Positions 33,989 through 47,097 of a stretch of DNA of 64,000 nucleotides are shown here, piece after piece. The position numbers and the translations under genes were made by a program. Numbering within the stretch: position 1 is the stretch's first letter; every line of letters starts with the position of its first letter. Source of the stretch: Mauremys mutica (Eukaryota > Chordata > Testudines > Geoemydidae). The stretch lies in assembly GCF_020497125.1 (NCBI RefSeq), contig NC_059076.1, positions 14,313,951 to 14,377,950 of the forward strand. The letters run 5' to 3'. The notes under the pieces are model-generated. The model saw only the letters and a program-made list of their open reading frames with translations, ran no database searches and was not told the origin of the DNA.

Positions 33989-36900
33989 AAAAGGCTGGCC
34001 TCCTGCCAGTTATACCTGGTCCAAAAAAGGCAAATGTCAAAATCTTTGCTAAATGCTTCCCCCCCCCCCGCCCCCACACATCTCTTTTTCTCAAAAAGAT
34101 CCAAAAAGTGTTTGCTGCTTTTCAGACAGCTTATGGGGAGAGCAACAGCTGGAGTGCCAATAAGATTTCCCTGCCTGTCTGCATCTGTTCTAACTGTAGT
34201 ACAGCCTGACTGATTTCTGAGAACAGCCAGTGGGTGCGTAAGGAAAGTGGGTGTTACTAGCACCTGTTGCCTGGAAAGGCTGGCTTGCTGTAGCCCTCTG
34301 CTGGCTCGCCCCATATACCCAGAGACCAGCCTTACAAAACCTTATGCACAAACTTCACTTGGATGTCAGTGGCACTGCCTGGCTGTGTACAGTTAAGCTG
34401 GTGCGTAAGGGTTTGCAGGATCGGGACCTAAGATTGTAGGGGATTTAGTGCAGGGACGGGTTTTTCATTACATGCAGGCTTGGCAGGATTCGCATTCCCC
34501 AGTGCATGAGCGTTCCATTCTGCCTCTCTATCATTTACCCCGGGGGGCGCTATTTAGCAGTGTGCTGCCGGGTAGCACCAGGAGGCATTCTGCCTTGGGG
34601 GACCAATGCTTCTGGGGGCTCCAGGCGGTGCAGCCCTGATGACACCCCCACCCCGCCCCCTTGTGGCTGGCTGGCATGGATGGAGCCGTGATACCATCCC
34701 TTCCCTGCCCCCTTGGGGCTTCCTGAAGGTGTTTGGAGGAGAGGACAACCTAAACACCCCATTGCAGTTCTGCCTGACCCATGAGCCTGGCAAGACTCCT
34801 GCCACCTGGCTTTGTGATTAAGACAGCAATGCTACATCCCAGTCATTGACTAGAAACCAGACTGAAACCCATATCACACAGGCCCCGATTCAGCAAAGGA
34901 CTTCACCACTTGCTTACTGTTAAGCCTGTGCTGACGTCCTGTTAACTTGAAGTGTGTGCTGAAAACCAGGGCTGTGTTATTACTATTGCCACAACATGCA
35001 GACAGTATAAGATGTTATAAAGTCCTCTGAAAACTTCTGTGTACAAGTGTCAGCCAGTCCCTCCCGACACCTGCCTCTCCTCCCCCCCCCACCCCCGCCC
35101 CCGGTTTCTGCCGTGACTCAATTACACAATAAAGTGAAAATATTGTGAAGCCGCAAAGAGTTGCCATAGGGACGAGTCATATGTCATACGCAGAGGAATG
35201 AGGAGTTTATTGCAGCGACAATCCCGGCAGGTTCCACTGCCCCCCACGTGGGTGGAAGCAGGCTAGATACGATAGTGAATATGATTTTTCACCAGCAAAA
35301 AGGAAACTAAAGGAACAGATGCTGAGCTCCTTACTCAGACAGTAAGTGTTTGCTTGAGTAAGGCATGAGTAACCACTGCATGGTGTCACTTAGGCGGGCT
35401 GGGGGGAGTGGGAGGGAGAGGGGTATTCACACTGGAAATGCGGAATACTCCCTAGAACTCCGGATGCACATATGCTGGGTGGCTGTTACTACACCTCTCT
35501 GCAGGGTGCAGCATGATACTGCATGGCCTCCCCGATGCTGGGCCATTGTGGAGGGGAGCTATAGGGCACTGGCTCCCCTCTAGCAGGGAGGGAGCTGACC
35601 CTGTGCTCCCAATGTCCACTGGAAAAAAGCACAGCTCCACTGACTCCATCAGGCAGGGGATCAGGTCTCTAGAGTGCACAGGGCGCACAAGGGGGCAAGG
35701 AAAGGCTCCTTGAGTCCTTCCACCCCACATGTGCACTTCCGGGTGAGGGGCAGGCACAAGCTGGCCCAGGGAATTTGACCCCAAGGTTCTTCACCATGAG
35801 AGGTGATGTCATCTCTTGGATTCCTTTTGATTAGCTTGCGAGGGAGAGAGATTTTTGGCCCCCTAAAGATTCAGGTCTCAAGCAAGGACATGCTTTCCTG
35901 GAAATGAATAAGGGGAACTGGAGGGCTGTGTACTATAGCAGATATTTTGCATTGGCTCTTTTCCTCTAGTCTGCATAGGTTGGTATTTTATTTATAGTTC
36001 AGCAAACGTATAGAATCCTCTGTTGAACTTGGTGGCGTTCCAAGTTATTCATTCCTTCATCCCACCTTCTTCCCTGTGTTACAAACTGCGAAGGGCGATA
36101 TAGAGCTCTCAGAGAGGTGTCCAGCTCAGGTTAGCTCCATATTTAGATCCAGGTCAGTCTGTGACCCAGAGCCAATGGGCCAAATCGTCAGCCAGTGTCT
36201 GCTAATTGCTGTCACCCACAAAACACAAGCTTATTAAAAGAGGGAGATCTAAGGAGGGGGATTCCAGCCCAGCTGATGACCCAGGTGGGTGTTAATGATT
36301 ATACAGGATGGAATTTTTTAACAACCAAGGAAATTCATGAAAAGAACACGAAGGTTGCAAAATCAAGCACTCAGATGTTTGGACATGCAAGAATTACGGT
36401 AGCCTGTGCAGCCGTAATGTGGTTCCCTTGTGTGTGTGCACTTGGATAAAGTCTTTACTTACATGATCACATACTATTTTTTCCACAGTCTCTGTACTCT
36501 CAGCTCCAGAGCCCTGCTCCACAGCAGCCAGTTGCAGAGGAAGTCCCGATCAGCCCGTCCAGCCCTTGGGTGGAACATGCTCAGTCTAGACAGAATCTTC
36601 AGAGAATTTAGTGGCCAAACTCCAACAAGTCTCTCCTGAGTGTGTGTGAACCGAAGTTTTCCAAAGGGTTATAACTTGGCCAAATGTGGATGTTTTCTCA
36701 TGGGACAGCAAAGGCACATCCCTGACATACCATCAGCCCTCCCTTCCTCCGCCACCCGCTGCAAAATTTCAAGTCCCTGCTCCCAAGCATGGAGGTGTTC
36801 GATCTCAAAGAAAGGGCTGTAGGAGTTTTTTTCAGCACTGGCAAAGCACTATACTTTTTCCCTAGCCTTGTTCTCAGAAATGGCTGAAACTTTTTCAAAA

Positions 36901-39595
36901 AAGTTCTGCCTGAGACAGACACCTGCCGTGGGAAATTTCAACCCAGACGATGAAATGTAACAACGTTACAAGCAACTGGAAACAGGGCAACCATAGTTGG
37001 TAGCGCTGCCTAGAACTATTTGTAGAACAGTAGCGTCTAGAGACCCCAGCCAAAAACTGCTAGTTGCGAACACATACTAAGAGACAATGCTTCCCCAAAG
37101 AGCAAACTACTCTCATGGCCTAAATAGGCAAGGCAGACAACGGGTGGGAAGGGAAACAGAGGACAGATGTCTTCTCAAGGTCCTACAGCAGAATCAGGAA
37201 TAAATCCCAGGACTCTTGACTCCCAGAGCAGTACTCTACACTCTCTCTCCTGCCAGCGGAGCTTCCCTGATCCACAGCAGCAGAGAATTTGGCCCAGTTC
37301 TTTCATTAAAGAAAAATGAACTTTTTGCAGGGCTTTGGTGTCTTTCGTGACATTGCTGAGGTTCAACTATGACAGTGAACTGTGCTACTTGCCTAATTCA
37401 CACTCTTCAGAACGTGCCCGGTTTTAAAAATAAAAAGCAGAAATGCCACCGTTTACTCTGCCTCTGCTGGCAGCATCAAGCTTGCCTTACCTGTCTCTTT
37501 TGTTAGCTTCCAGGGACTTTTGAATCTGCATAATGCTCAATTAAGCTCAAATATTTTCCTATACTTGTTCCTTCTGCGTGTGCTTTCAGGGTCACATTCT
37601 GGTTGCCTTGCTTGTGGAAATAAGGCCATTGAAGGGCATGTGATTACCCTCATTGGAGGCCCTGGAAGAAGGATGCAAAAACTTTCTTCAGCCGTTTCTC
37701 TGGAAGATGATAGTCTGGCCAAATCTTGATTCATTCTCACAGTCTCCTGTCCCCAGTCAGTGGGAGTGCTGGTAGCATCATGAGAATTCCCGAACCCTTT
37801 TGGAAATGGAATAAACATGTGCCTTGCAAATTAATGCCCATTTCGATTAGTTTCTGTTACCAAGGACCCAACTCTGCCATCCTTACTCACCCCGAGCAGC
37901 ATCGAAGGCTTAACTTTAAGCACATTATTAGTCCCATTGAAACCTAAGGCCCAGATACCCACCTGGGAAAAGTGGCACCACTCCACTGGAGCGACGGTGG
38001 TTTACCCCATCTGGCCTTGTGGACCTCCCCAGGGCCACAGTGTCAGCACTGTGCAGGATAGTGCATGGGACTACTCATGGGGTAAGGTGCTACTCAGTGA
38101 GTAAGGCAGGCAGAACCCAGCCCTGACTCAGTAATGTAGATACTAGGGGTTTCGTGCTTGGGGAAGAATGCAACTCATGCTTCTGAAATCTGAACCAGAG
38201 AACCCACTCCTGATCTCAATTGCTCCCCAGGGTTGCCATTCTTCAAAGGTATCTAATACAAGACAAGTAGGGTGGGATCTTCAGAAGTGCCCAGCACTGG
38301 CTTAATTCTGCTTCTGTTGAAGTCCCTGTTTTGGAGAATCCCACTCTTCAAATCTCTAGGGCCGAAGCCTGAAGTGCTCACCCTATTCTTACTGAGATTA
38401 AACTGCCACTGGAGCCACTGGGAGTTTTGCCTGAGTGAGGTTTGCAGGATTTGTCCCCTCTTTCATTCATGGCCTTTTGATTTTGGCCTGTGGTCCCTGA
38501 TCTCAGATGCCCCAACTCACTGTGCTGTACGGAGACAGTCGGCCTGATTCGCTACAGTGTTTCTGCAGGATTGGAAGGTCCCTTCTCAATGGACTGGCAT
38601 AGCAGCAGCAAGAGATCTTAATGGGACCCATTGCTACTGGGGAAACGACATGTATTCCTGAGTCCAGGGTCAGATAACCCCACAGCATGAGGTTCTACAA
38701 TCAAGTCACCGTGAGGCTCAAGGGACTGGTGAGGTGGCTGTGACATCGACACACTTTCACTGCTGGGGTGCCAGTACAACTCCGCCTCGGGCCGGTAGTG
38801 AGCGAAAGTCATCATTGCCCGACGCCCTGTGTCAAACGGGCGCAGAATGTGGCATCATGAAAAACACCAGCACTTGTCAGTCCTTGGTCTCTTCTGGCCA
38901 GTCTCAGCGGAGAAGCCAAAGATGAAATGGTCTTAGAAACCAAGTTCTGCTCTCATGCCCAGATTGGCAGGGGCACTGGGAAATGTGCCCTGCCATTGCT
39001 CATCCCATAGCTGATTTATGTTTAAACAGAGGATGCCAGGACTGTCCATCCTGCGTCTTTCACCAGCAATCATTCCAAGATCTGAAATAAAATATGGGTT
39101 TTGGTAACTTTCTGAAAGATCTGTTGTTCTTCATTGTGGGTGATGGACGTAGACCTCGCCTGGAGGACAACGCCTGCAGCATTCCATGGGGAGACTGGTT
39201 CAGTGCTAACTCCGATGGAGGGAAAACTGCCACCTATTGAAACACCAGCATCGCTTCCTGCAGCACCTGGATTTTCCTGGCCGGGGAACCCACTAGCCTG
39301 CATAGCTCAGGATACCTGATGTGATCCCAGCCTCCATTGCTGTGGCTGCAAACCAGAAAGGTAACATTGGAGCACGCGTCTCAAATCAGTGTAACTGATC
39401 TTAGCGTTTGCTTCAAACCAGTTGCAAACCGTGGGCCACACTCTACTCACAGCAGCGACCCTTCAGGGGAACAGTACAGAGGAAGGCAAACAAGCAAGGC
39501 AGAGCGGTGGAAACAAAACATGCCAATCACATACTGTTATTATAGGACCTGACCAGCTCGAGCTTTAGCGCGTTTCTCTTCCCAGGACTCCGGCA
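33989..39595. other. Intergenic stretch upstream of AREG
   Basis: No gene can be supported. MIR or L2 scraps appear near 37160-37270 (minus). The 36300-37000 part looks like an old interspersed repeat of unknown class. The frames around 34448-34821 and 35452-35784 overlap on both strands in GC-rich DNA and are not called. Confidence 0.45.
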
Positions 39596-39730
39596 AGGTA
39601 GGGGAGTGCTATCGTCTTCGTTTTACAGGTGGGGAGCTCATGCCATGTAAGACTGAAGCAACTTGCCCAACGTCACGCAGAGCAAGGAACTGAACCCAGG
39701 GCAGTGCTGTAACCACTGGACCAGCCTTCT
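39596..39730 (-). mobile_element. MIR-like SINE fragment
   Basis: On the minus strand the segment gives the MIR order: 'ggttacagcactgccctggg', 'ttcagttcct', 'gcgtgacgttgggcaagttg', then 'ccacctgtaaaacg'. It is diverged. Confidence 0.6.
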
Positions 39731-39799
39731 TCTCTCATGGAGGGTGGAGGGGGAGGGTTTGGTGTCTCCGAAGCATGCTCCTTATTTTGATCAGGTGGG

Positions 39800-39885
39800 A
39801 ATATCCTGCATCAACACCTTGTGATTGGTTGATGCATTATTCTGTGATTGGTTGATGCATTGTTCTGCATCAACACCTTGTGATT
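39800..39885. repeat. Short local repeat of 'gtgattggttgatgca'
   Basis: The phrases 'catcaacaccttgtgatt' (twice) and 'gtgattggttgatgcatt' (twice) alternate within 85 bp, and 'catcaac' / 'gttgatg' are inverse of each other. It is a small tandem and inverted arrangement. ATTGG (CCAAT inverse) is repeated, but no promoter context is evident. Confidence 0.7.
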
Positions 39886-40851
39886 TGCTGTACATGGGTG
39901 GGAGGCTGGCAGGAGAAAGGGGTGGAGCCAGCCAGTAACTTGTCTATACTGTATGCTCCCCTGGGACAGGGACTAAAATGCCACAGCCAGCTGCCACAGA
40001 TGTTAATTCTGTTGAGGCCGGCCTTCGCCTGCCCCATGCCATTAACCCTCCTTGGAGGGAGTAGCCGGTGCCATTATGACATATCAACCAGCTGTGCTGC
40101 CAGGTGGGAAGCCAGGAGCTGGAGGCAGAGTAGAGGCTCTTCTGACATGTGGCTCTAGTCAGGGATATGTGGGGTCCATCCTGTGCTGGTTTACAGATCC
40201 CAGCCCTTCCCTTCCTCATCCCCTGAGCTAGGGGATGACATGCTCGAGGAACGGCTGCTGCCGTTTTCCCTACAGAAATGAATGGCCTAGGACTATGCAG
40301 CTAATACTAATACTTTTATTGTGGGGCTTTGTTAAACCCAGGGCATGTGAAACTTTGACAACACATTGACTCGCTGAAGCAGCCCTCAGTGTATAAAGTA
40401 TCTGTTACTGACTCCCACTGATGGATTTTATCCTTGTGCTGTTTTCGTGAAATGCAGCACAGGTGATGACGTTCCGATTCAGTAGACCATGTTCAGAGGG
40501 GAGTCTAAGTGAATCTTTCTCTCTGCCAAATCGCACTTATCCCAGGCTCATCACCATATAATAGCTGAGCATCTAACGAAACGATTGCATTTCAGAATAA
40601 ATAAAAAGGCTGACGTGTTGTCTAGTCCTGAAACCGTAAGGAAACACTGGCATAAGCTGGCGTAACAGAGTGAAGAATCAGGCTTTGATCTGCAGGGATT
40701 TCCTGGCTACATGGTGAATTCCACTGACTATCATTGAGTTCATGTCAATAGGACCCTCTCTTGCTACACGACAGGTGGAATTTTAAGGCTCCTGGATTTA
40801 GGCCATATCCTGTATTAACTTACACCTGGCATTACCCCAGGCTCAAAGAAC

Positions 40852-41182
40852 CACTGTCCCAGTATCCATTTATAATTGATGCGCATCTTTCAAATATACT
40901 ATGTGAGGCAGTGGCTGTATTTACAGACAAGGACCCTGGGGTCAGAGTACCGGCAATCCAGCTCCTTCAGTGCTTGGCTCCAAAATCTGAGCAGATTGCT
41001 CCATTTTTAACTTTGGTAAGTGCCCACCTCTCCAGTGCCACGACTCACATCAGTGAAGGAATTCAGGAGGATTCTTTAAAGGTCTTGGACATCTTGTTGG
41101 AAGAGTACCCCATCCTCCTTACTCATCACTGTAGTCTATTGCTGAAGAATTTTGTAGAGCTTATTTCTCACCAGCAGTTGTA
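40852..41182 (+). pseudogene. TEX10-like fragment, probable retropseudogene
   Basis: About 105 codons translate to a helical-repeat segment including [20 protein letters not shown], then [36 protein letters not shown] and [12 protein letters not shown]. This strongly recalls the N-terminal Ipi1/HEAT-type region of TEX10, a subunit of the rixosome/5FMC complex in 60S ribosome maturation. The frame then meets TAA at once, where the parent protein would continue, and upstream of 40852 the similarity stops. No intron interrupts the segment and there are no clear flanking splice sites or poly-A tail. I take it as a truncated retrocopy or decayed duplicate. A live exon of a paralogue is less likely. 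Confidence 0.65.
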
Positions 41183-41189
41183 AAAAAAC

Positions 41190-44140
41190 CTGAAAAGTAG
41201 AGGTTACTTTTTTCCTGATACACATTCTCTTTGGGCCTTGCCAGATAATTACACCAGCTAAGACTCTCTTAAATGGAGTTAGCAAAACTCCAGAGGTAAC
41301 GTGCAAGGGGCGTGTGATGTTATACATTGTTAGAGCTTCATTATGCCCCATGATGGCCCCCCAGTCAGCCAAAGGATTGGGGAGGTTAGAACCCCCTTTT
41401 CTCCCATCCCGCTCCTCAGCTCTGAGTGTATCTCAGCCACAGCCGAAGATCAAGCCTGGGTGTCCCTGGAGTTGTCCCGGTTTAGTTTATTGCATAGTTT
41501 TGCTCCCCTGAGCAATGCAGAGCTCAGATCCAGGAGCCACAAGCTAGTCTGCTCTGTTTCACACACCAAGAATGCCAGTGAGTGGTGTGAATGTGAGCTC
41601 TGCACCAGACTGACTTAGCCTGACAACAGTCTGACATGATGCAAAGGGCTTGGGCCTCCATCCTCAGTGCCAGTACATGTGCCAACTAAGATCTCTCGTT
41701 ATTCATCCGATTTACTTTCACTAATGTGCCACCGAAATGCATGAATCTAAAGGAAGTGGATCAAGTGTATACACATCAATTGCTCCAGCAGAATAAAATG
41801 TATATTTTCTAAGGGTGTGGCGTGACTGACCTGGGTATTAGAGCATGAGTTATCCTTTCTCACCATTCCAGTATATGACTTACTGCATGGGAACCTGCTA
41901 AGATCAATGACTCAAACAGAATTGATATTTGTCTGGGTGGCTCACTGGACTTTCTCTCAGCTTTTGATTGGCAAATGTCACTATCTTCTGGTATCAGTAC
42001 TGCCCTCATCTGGTGGGTAAAAGTGCTGCAATCGGGTTTGTGACCTGCCTTCCCAATCCTCAGCCCAGGCCCAGTGAAGCCGATGGAGTGACGTCATTTC
42101 ACACCAGCTGAGGATCTGGCCGTATGTCTAGTGCAAGTGAAGGCCTGAGCGTAGCCATTTTTCTGGTCAGTGCAAATTCTCACAGCCTCCAAGATCTGCG
42201 GAGCCACATGACTCTGCATTTGAGCCCACAGCCTCCAAATAGGGCTGTGATCTGGCCCCCAGAGAGATGCACTTTCCAAAGGGTTGCAATTCTTTCTATG
42301 CTCCTGTCTTTTCCCCAAAAGATCTGGACTGGAGTATGACTGTGTAACTGAAAACTGGGTGGGGATGGAATAATTGTCACCTTTGAGCATCATCAGCTGG
42401 TTAGCCAATCGGAAGCCGTCTGGCTGCATGCACTTTTAGTGTCTTAACAATCAACCCCCTCCCCCCAAAAAGTGAATTTTTTGGCATTTTTTGGCATTTC
42501 CAAGAAATACAATTGAAGCTCTGAACCCAGGGGGCTACATGACAACAGGGCTAGCTTCCCCCCACCCTTAAAATCATGGGTTAGATCCTCAGCTGGTGTA
42601 AACTGAAATAGCACCAATGATTTCAGTGGAGTAATGCTGATTTACACCATCTGGCGATCTGGCCCAGCGGAATTACACTGACGTCAAACTAGGGTAAGTC
42701 AGCCGAGAATCTGGCCCATAATTAAATAGAGCAGCAATTCATTCAGACAGGAAAAATACAGCTGTGCTAAAGTAATTGGGCCAGTCGGCCTGATTCTCCA
42801 CAGCCCTGCCCCCCTGCAAAGTGGTGTAAAATGCTACCCACTCAGAATGGCAGGATTTTTGACATCTACTTTGTACGGGTGTAAACGGCCACATGAGGGG
42901 CAGGGCACTGGGGGATGGTGCCTAATATCTGCACAGGTTGGGGCACATCCTGGTCCCTCGTGCTGTCCATTTGCTTTCTCTGGGTGCAGCTGAGAGGGAG
43001 GGTTAGCACAATCTAGGGGCTGCTCTAAACTACGCCAGCTGGCTAGGGCCCCCAAATGGCTGTCTGCCAACACTCCAGCCACACCCCGTCCTCTTGGCTC
43101 CCAACCCACGCTGCCAAGGCTGCAGGCATGGGGACGTGGTGGAGGATCCAGGTACATTGGCTCTATGCCTGCCGGGGGCTCTCCGTGCCAAGGGAATCCC
43201 TGGCTGCTTTCCACTCCCTTGTGCTGAAGGCGCAGTGCAAAGGGAGCAGCCAGGCTCTTTGAAGTGCAATCCAGCCAGCCATACAATCCAAACCTCCACG
43301 TGGTCGAGCAAAGCTCTTTGGTGGCTCAGATGCTGCCCTCATGGTTATGCTTACCGGAGCTCTGCGGGCGCGACAGAGTGAAGGCAGAAACTGGCGGAGT
43401 TCCTGAGATGTAGTGAACTCAAGACCCGCTGGAAGGCTCACCTACTCTCCAAGGAACGAGGCCAGGACAGAGACCTTGCTGGAGGGCAAGAAAGGTTTTA
43501 CAGAAGCTCTGTGGTGTTGGAGCTAAGTTCTGGAGCATTATTGCTGTATTTTTGCTGCATGCGTTTATGCTATGCACGGTGCATAGAGCATCGTCTCGTG
43601 TAAAATATAACTAAATACATTCATCAGTGTATTTAACCGGCTCTGTGCAGGGACAGTTTGCAGACACTCAGGGACAGAGTCTGACTTCATTTATAGCAGT
43701 GCAAATTGAGAGGAACTCCACTGAGTGATTTTTGGTGAAGTTACTCTGGATTTATGCTGGTATATCACTAAGATCAGACCACAGCTGACTTGCGGCAGCC
43801 TACTATATGAACCAGCCTATTGGCGTGCTTGAAAGCAATATAAATTGTGTCCTTTCTTCCAGTCGCTACCGGATATAGGCGCGGGGAAACTTTCTGCCAA
43901 ATCCTCTGGGAGCAACTCACTGCTCAGCCCTACCCACGGGACTGAGTCCTCAGGTTCCCTGCCAACCCTAGATCTCCATGGTAATACAGAATGCTACAGC
44001 CTTAGTGACGGTGCTGGTTTGGCACTTTGGAACTAAAAGAAATAATCAGTCCCGTGTCATTCTTACAGGTCTTATGATAATTTGGGGCCAGATCCTCACC
44101 TGGTGTGACTCTGTGATTCACTGCAGCTTCACTGACTTAC
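41190..44140. other. Intergenic stretch, no gene recognised
   Basis: No supported gene. Short palindromic 'gatcctcagctggtgtaaa' repeats occur at about 42080-42125 and 42584-42720. Overlapping frames at 42834-43441 (up to 150 codons, both strands) show no domain. Confidence 0.45.
42584..42720. repeat. Palindromic dispersed repeat ('gatcctcagctggtgtaaa')
   Basis: The left side 'tagatcctcagctggtgtaa' is mirrored by 'tttacaccatctggcgatct', with 'gatttcagtggagtaatgct' at the centre. Similar pieces occur near 240-300, 24975, 42080-42125, 43670-43790, 44090 and 62459. It is an old high-copy foldback-like repeat of the window; I cannot give it a family name. Confidence 0.55.
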
Positions 44141-44314
44141 TGAATCATAGAATATCAGGGTTGGAAGGGACCTCAGGAGGTCATCTAGTCCAACACCCTG
44201 CTCAAAGCAGGACCAATCCCCAACTAAATCATCCCAGCCAGGGCTTTGTCAAGCCTGACCTTAAAAACCTCTAAGGAAGGAGATTCCACCACCTCCCTAG
44301 GTAACCCATTCCAG
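44141..44314 (-). mobile_element. CR1 LINE 3' end fragment
   Basis: On the minus strand it contains the CR1 phrases 'ggagattccaccacctccct' (inverse), 'ggtcatctagtccaacaccc' (inverse) and the tail 'gaatcatagaat'. It is the same 3' end as 23482-23740, in opposite orientation. It is 5'-truncated. Confidence 0.9.
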
Positions 44315-45998
44315 AGCATCTGGCTCTTTTTCCATCATGCCATGGGTGTTGCTGCTTTGAAAATAAAACAGTGACTGCTAGCCTGGGTATTAATAGAACT
44401 ATTTAGTGGCTAGAGACTGACAATTTCTGTAAAAAATTTCTGTGCAGTAGTCAGCATTGGCTGAAGTCCAGCCTGCAACTCATATAGTACAATATCCCCT
44501 TAGTCAGTTTCCAAACTGTGATGTGGCATTTTCTAAGTGCTCCTCTATTTAAATATGGTGCTACGCTGGACATTTCAAAGGCCCCGTCTTCTTTATTGCA
44601 ATTTAATAGGTCTCTAAGTTCTCGCAGCATGGTGACAGCTACTGTACAGAACACAGTAGTTTTATAGACCTGCTGCAATTACAGTGTATGCTCAGTACAG
44701 TTGTTGGACAATGATGACGATACTTCAATACAATAAGCATTTCTTCAGTCTCCCAGGGGTTTGATAGCCAATGCCTGAGCACGGAGCTGAACATTTAAAG
44801 AGAAATTGTCAACATGTCAAAGCAGCCAATGCTTTTTAAGGGCTTGAGTCTGGCTACTACTTCATTCCTAGGAGGTTAGTCAGGCATCTTCTATTCCACT
44901 CATCTCCCACTACTTCCTGACGATCATGTTACCTGTCCCTGTGATAAAAGACTTTCTGTCAGTGCATGGGCTTGGTACTACTGCCGTTAATACTCTTTAG
45001 ACACCACAGGCCAACCTTCGCCTTAGTCCATAGAATGCATGTTTGCTAAATCCTGCCATCAGAAATAGCATTTAAACGAGGTATTATCGTGGTCACATTT
45101 ATGCAATGCATAAATCATGAAGATCTGCCCAGAAGAGGTCTAGGTTGGAGCTGCGCCAATTCCGTGTTGAGCAAAAGGATTCCCAGGAAGGGATGTTTTG
45201 AGTGCAAAGCACAGTCCAAAATATGAAGGTTGCGTAGGCAGAATAACTGATTCTGTAAAACAGGGTTAATTATACTTCTGTGTGTGTGGCTTAGATACGA
45301 AGCCACTAGGAAGAGGCATGTGAAAAAGCGTATCAGCTAATGTAAAAGTCCCCATGCAAACCACTGCATGCGAGCAAGCGCTAGGGCATTTGTGCACTTT
45401 GGGGATTGGAGTCTTAGGCAATTGTTGGCAGCCTGCGACAGAGCCATCATATTTTTTCTCTCTCCTATGTTTTGTGCTATTTAACAAGAAAATGGCCCCT
45501 TTTCCTGCCGATAAACATGGTGGAATTTCCAAAGAAACACCTTTCTCAGCATGTAGAAATGCAAAACCATGATTAAATATTATTTATGTATTGATTTATT
45601 ATGATGATGGTCGTGCCTAGATGCTCCAGCTCTATTGTGCATATACAAACATATGAGGTGAAATCCTGACCCCACCCCCCACCTGCTTGAATTCAATGGC
45701 AAAACTCTCGGTGACATCAGTGCGGCTGGCAGTAAAATCTGAGAAATCATTTGGAATCATCTTTTGACACTGCAGATAGTTTGATCTTTGCAGTTGGTAA
45801 ATAGCCTGTTTGCAATTCTCTTCTTGGGTCTTAGTTTTAAACATGGCCTTATTGTCCCATCAGTTTCCGTGAGACTCAAGCATGGGATTAAAAATAAGCA
45901 CCTGCTTAAGTGCTGTGCGAAATCAGGGGCCAAAGTGCTCCTACTCCCTCTGCGAGCCCATTGTCTACAATGGAGGGGCAATGGCTGATCATCCCACC
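44315..45998. other. Intergenic stretch, nothing recognised
   Basis: No supported gene. A short palindromic piece resembling 23757-23863 lies near 45850-45915. Confidence 0.4.
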
Positions 45999-46000
45999 TA

Positions 46001-46119
46001 GGGTGACCAGACAGCAAATGTGAAAAATCGGGACGGGGGTTGGGGGTAATAGGAACCTATATAAGAAAAAGACCCCGAAATCGGGACTGTCCCTATAAAA
46101 TTGGGACATCTGGTCACCC
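46001..46119. mobile_element. Complete 119-bp TA-flanked MITE
   Basis: The ends GGGTGACCAGA and TCTGGTCACCC are inverted copies, and TA sits at both edges (45999-46000 and 46120-46121). The body is also palindromic: 'aaaaatcgggac' and 'ccctataaaattgggac' face each other. TA target use points to the Tc1/mariner superfamily. A truncated relative lies at 33891-33988. Confidence 0.85.
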
Positions 46120-46121
46120 TA

Positions 46122-47097
46122 ATCCTATACCAGCTGAACCAGGAGTACTCTAGCTTTGCTGAACTCAATGGCGTAACACTGGGGTGATCAGAAGCAGGCC
46201 CAAAGGGTACAAATCAGTTTAGAATTGTGCATCAAGTTCCTATTTTCCCCTCATCTGGGCCAGTTTTACATTTACATGGGCCTGATCCTCATCTCCACTG
46301 AGAGCCCTGAGAGTGGGCATAAGGTACATTTATACTCACTTTAAAGTCCCTGCCCACTGCCAGAGCAGCAGAAAGGAGCGTTAATGTAACTGTATCCCCG
46401 CTGACTTGAATAGATTTCCTCCTGATTTACACCCCTTTCAGGGAGGGCAGGATCAGAGCCAGCATCTCACTGTCATTACTCTGAACGGATGATACATGCA
46501 TCCCCTGCATTTAGTTTTTCCCGACAAGTACTGAATGTCCGATTTACTTTACCTGCTAAAGGAATTTTACATGTTTAGAAACAATGAATCATACAGCAAA
46601 GACTGAAGCAATTAAGAATTCCTTTCCTCTACATCTTTGCCAAAACTAGATTTTTCTAGCTGTGTTACAAAAGTAGAAACTTCACCAGAACAAAGCCCAG
46701 GCAAGCCTTTCTACGTACATAATGATTACGCAGACCTCACTGGATTCTGTTGTTCCACAAACTGTGAATAAGCAAAGAGACCCGAGAGCATTAAATTTTA
46801 CAGGCACGTTTGTTTTGCTTCCTTGGAAATCCTATTGTTTGCTGGTAGTACCTGCATATGCCTACATAGGAGTCACTCTTGTGACGTCGGTGGCTTTTAA
46901 TTAATTATGCCGTGGCCTCAATGAATGTGCTCTAAAGGGAAAAGGTATCATTGGAATAAGTCGACCACGGCAATATATGGCCATTGATTTTGACATGCTG
47001 AAATAGCACCGAGGAGTCACTGCTTTGCAAGGCTCCTTCCAACTGCCCGCTCCCAACATATTGCAACCTCTGCACACAATGTGATCCATTCCACTTC
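46122..47097. other. Intergenic stretch, nothing recognised
   Basis: No gene, and only a weak match to the dispersed palindromic repeat near 46263-46460. Confidence 0.4.

Noticed and set aside
33458..34314. Long frames on both strands (149 and 240 codons minus, 98 codons plus) upstream of AREG
   Set aside because: They lie in the CpG island, overlap each other and AREG exon 1, are proline/arginine/alanine-rich and show no domain. Composition explains them.
42834..43441. 150-codon minus frame and overlapping frames on both strands
   Set aside because: GC-rich repeat-like sequence; low-complexity composition with no family features.
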